Source of the DNA: Clostridium minihomine
GTDB lineage: Bacteria > Bacillota > Clostridia > Oscillospirales > Acutalibacteraceae
Length of the DNA: 64,000 bases
Assembly (NCBI RefSeq): GCF_900240385.1
Contig: NZ_OEQH01000004.1
Span: 248,001-312,000, forward strand
Direction of reading: 5' to 3'
Position numbers and translations under genes: made by a program. The notes under the pieces are model-generated. The model was given only the letters and a program-made list of their open reading frames with translations. It made no database searches and was not told the origin of the DNA. Shown here in pieces: positions 63,365-64,000 of this stretch (position 1 is the first letter of the stretch; every line of letters starts with the position of its first letter).

Positions 63365-64000
63365 TTACAGCAAACTTCCTCTGGACATAAAAATGGGTGC
63401 AAACACCAGTGCAATAATGGACATCAGCTTAATCAAAGTGTTAAGAGAAGGGCCAGAGGTATCCTTGAAGGGATCCCCCACGGTATCGCCTACCACAGAA
63501 GCTTTGTGAGCTTCACTGCCCTTTCCGCCATGATTGCCCTGCTCAATAAACTTCTTGGCATTGTCCCAGGCTCCGCCTGAGTTAGCCATGAAAATAGCCA
63601 TCATAACACCGGTAACCAAAGCGCCGGCCAATGTGCCGCCCAGCGCTTGTACGCCCAAAGTCAATCCCACCACCACCGGAGTGGCAATAGCAATCAGTCC
63701 GGGAGCCAGCATTTCTTTCAGCGCTGCTTTTGTGGATATGGCAACGCATTTTTTATAATCCGGTTTCGTCGTTCCTTCCATAATTCCTGGCATGGTGCGG
63801 AACTGACGACGAACTTCTTCAATCATCTCAAATGCGGCCTTACCCACCGACTGCATAGTAAAAGCAGAAAACAGGAAGGGCATCATACCGCCAATGAACA
63901 ACCCTATCATAACTCTGGGTTCCAGAATACTGATAGCATCCAAATCCACGGCTTCCGCATAAGACACAAACAAAGACACTGCAGTAAGCGCAGCAGAACC
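63365..64000 (-). CDS. hppA: Membrane-bound pyrophosphatase, C-terminal part (partial)
   Basis: The last 211 residues of an ion-pumping pyrophosphatase; the start lies beyond the window. [18 protein letters not shown], the [17 protein letters not shown] span, [17 protein letters not shown] and [20 protein letters not shown] are all hallmark sequences, with the acidic PPi-binding residues in place. It uses PPi to pump H+ or Na+. The residue set that tells K+ dependence is outside the window. Confidence 0.96.
   Translation of the reverse strand, partial: GSAALTAVSLFVSYAEAVDLDAISILEPRVMIGLFIGGMMPFLFSAFTMQSVGKAAFEMIEEVRRQFRTMPGIMEGTTKPDYKKCVAISTKAALKEMLAPGLIAIATPVVVGLTLGVQALGGTLAGALVTGVMMAIFMANSGGAWDNAKKFIEQGNHGGKGSEAHKASVVGDTVGDPFKDTSGPSLNTLIKLMSIIALVFAPIFMSRGSLL

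Overview
This window reads as the chromosome of an anaerobic, spore-forming, low-to-mid GC Firmicute of the class Clostridia, most like an Oscillospiraceae/Ruminococcaceae-type gut or digester bacterium (inference). The pointers are a SpoVT sporulation regulator, rubrerythrin, a 2[4Fe-4S] ferredoxin, a split (two-subunit) transketolase, ApgM-type phosphoglycerate mutase, a membrane pyrophosphatase, an Rnf-derived cluster, and strong AGGAGG ribosome sites with frequent TTG and GTG starts. No tRNA, rRNA, CRISPR array, phage gene or transposase was seen.

Layout. 1-6.7 kb: end of an HD-GYP gene, then a block matching the Bacillus yaaO-yaaQ-holB-yaaT-yabB-yabC order (PLP decarboxylase family, DarA, HolB, RicT, ferredoxin, TrmN6-like methyltransferase, RsmI), then rubrerythrin. 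6.9-13.8 kb: membrane proteins, YchF, a five-copy 120-bp tandem repeat, a hot-dog thioesterase, a HAD phosphatase and a TPP riboswitch controlling thiT. 13.9-17.2 kb: ilvB-ilvN-ilvC on the minus strand. 17.3-23.3 kb: a GntR regulator, sugar ABC importer, split transketolase and cupin in one minus-strand operon, with an iron alcohol dehydrogenase divergent from it. 25-31 kb: a VOC protein, an MBL hydrolase and a MacB-type exporter operon behind a palindromic operator. 31-37 kb: apgM, three tandem copies of an unrecognised small RNA gene, pgcA, a phosphodiesterase and a three-gene Gly/Pro-rich cluster of unknown function. 37-43 kb: a membrane protein, proBA (with a structured intergenic region), PAP2 and small membrane/lipoproteins. 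43-53.9 kb: the complete rimP-nusA-ylxR-ylxQ-infB-rbfA-nrnA-truB-ribF-rpsO-pnp translation and RNA-processing cluster. 53.9-64 kb: spoVT, a lipoprotein, a 2-hydroxyacid dehydrogenase, a four-gene Rnf-like cluster, a MecA-like protein, rpe, an auxin-efflux-type carrier, two small membrane proteins and the end of hppA.

How the parts fit. Three blocks are central housekeeping (yaa/yab block, nusA-pnp cluster, ilv and pro biosynthesis). The GntR operon joins sugar uptake to the non-oxidative pentose phosphate pathway; rpe at 60.4 kb belongs to the same pathway.

The most unusual items are: (1) an rnfC-D-E-A cluster that lacks rnfG and rnfB and has also lost the RnfD flavinylation threonine, three of the four intramembrane cluster cysteines, and the glycine-rich FMN loop of RnfC, while all four reading frames stay intact; (2) three tandem small RNA genes, each with its own TTGACA-N17-TATACT promoter and terminator; (3) the 120-bp hairpin repeat array; (4) a pseudoknot-capable element ending in a U tract between proB and proA.
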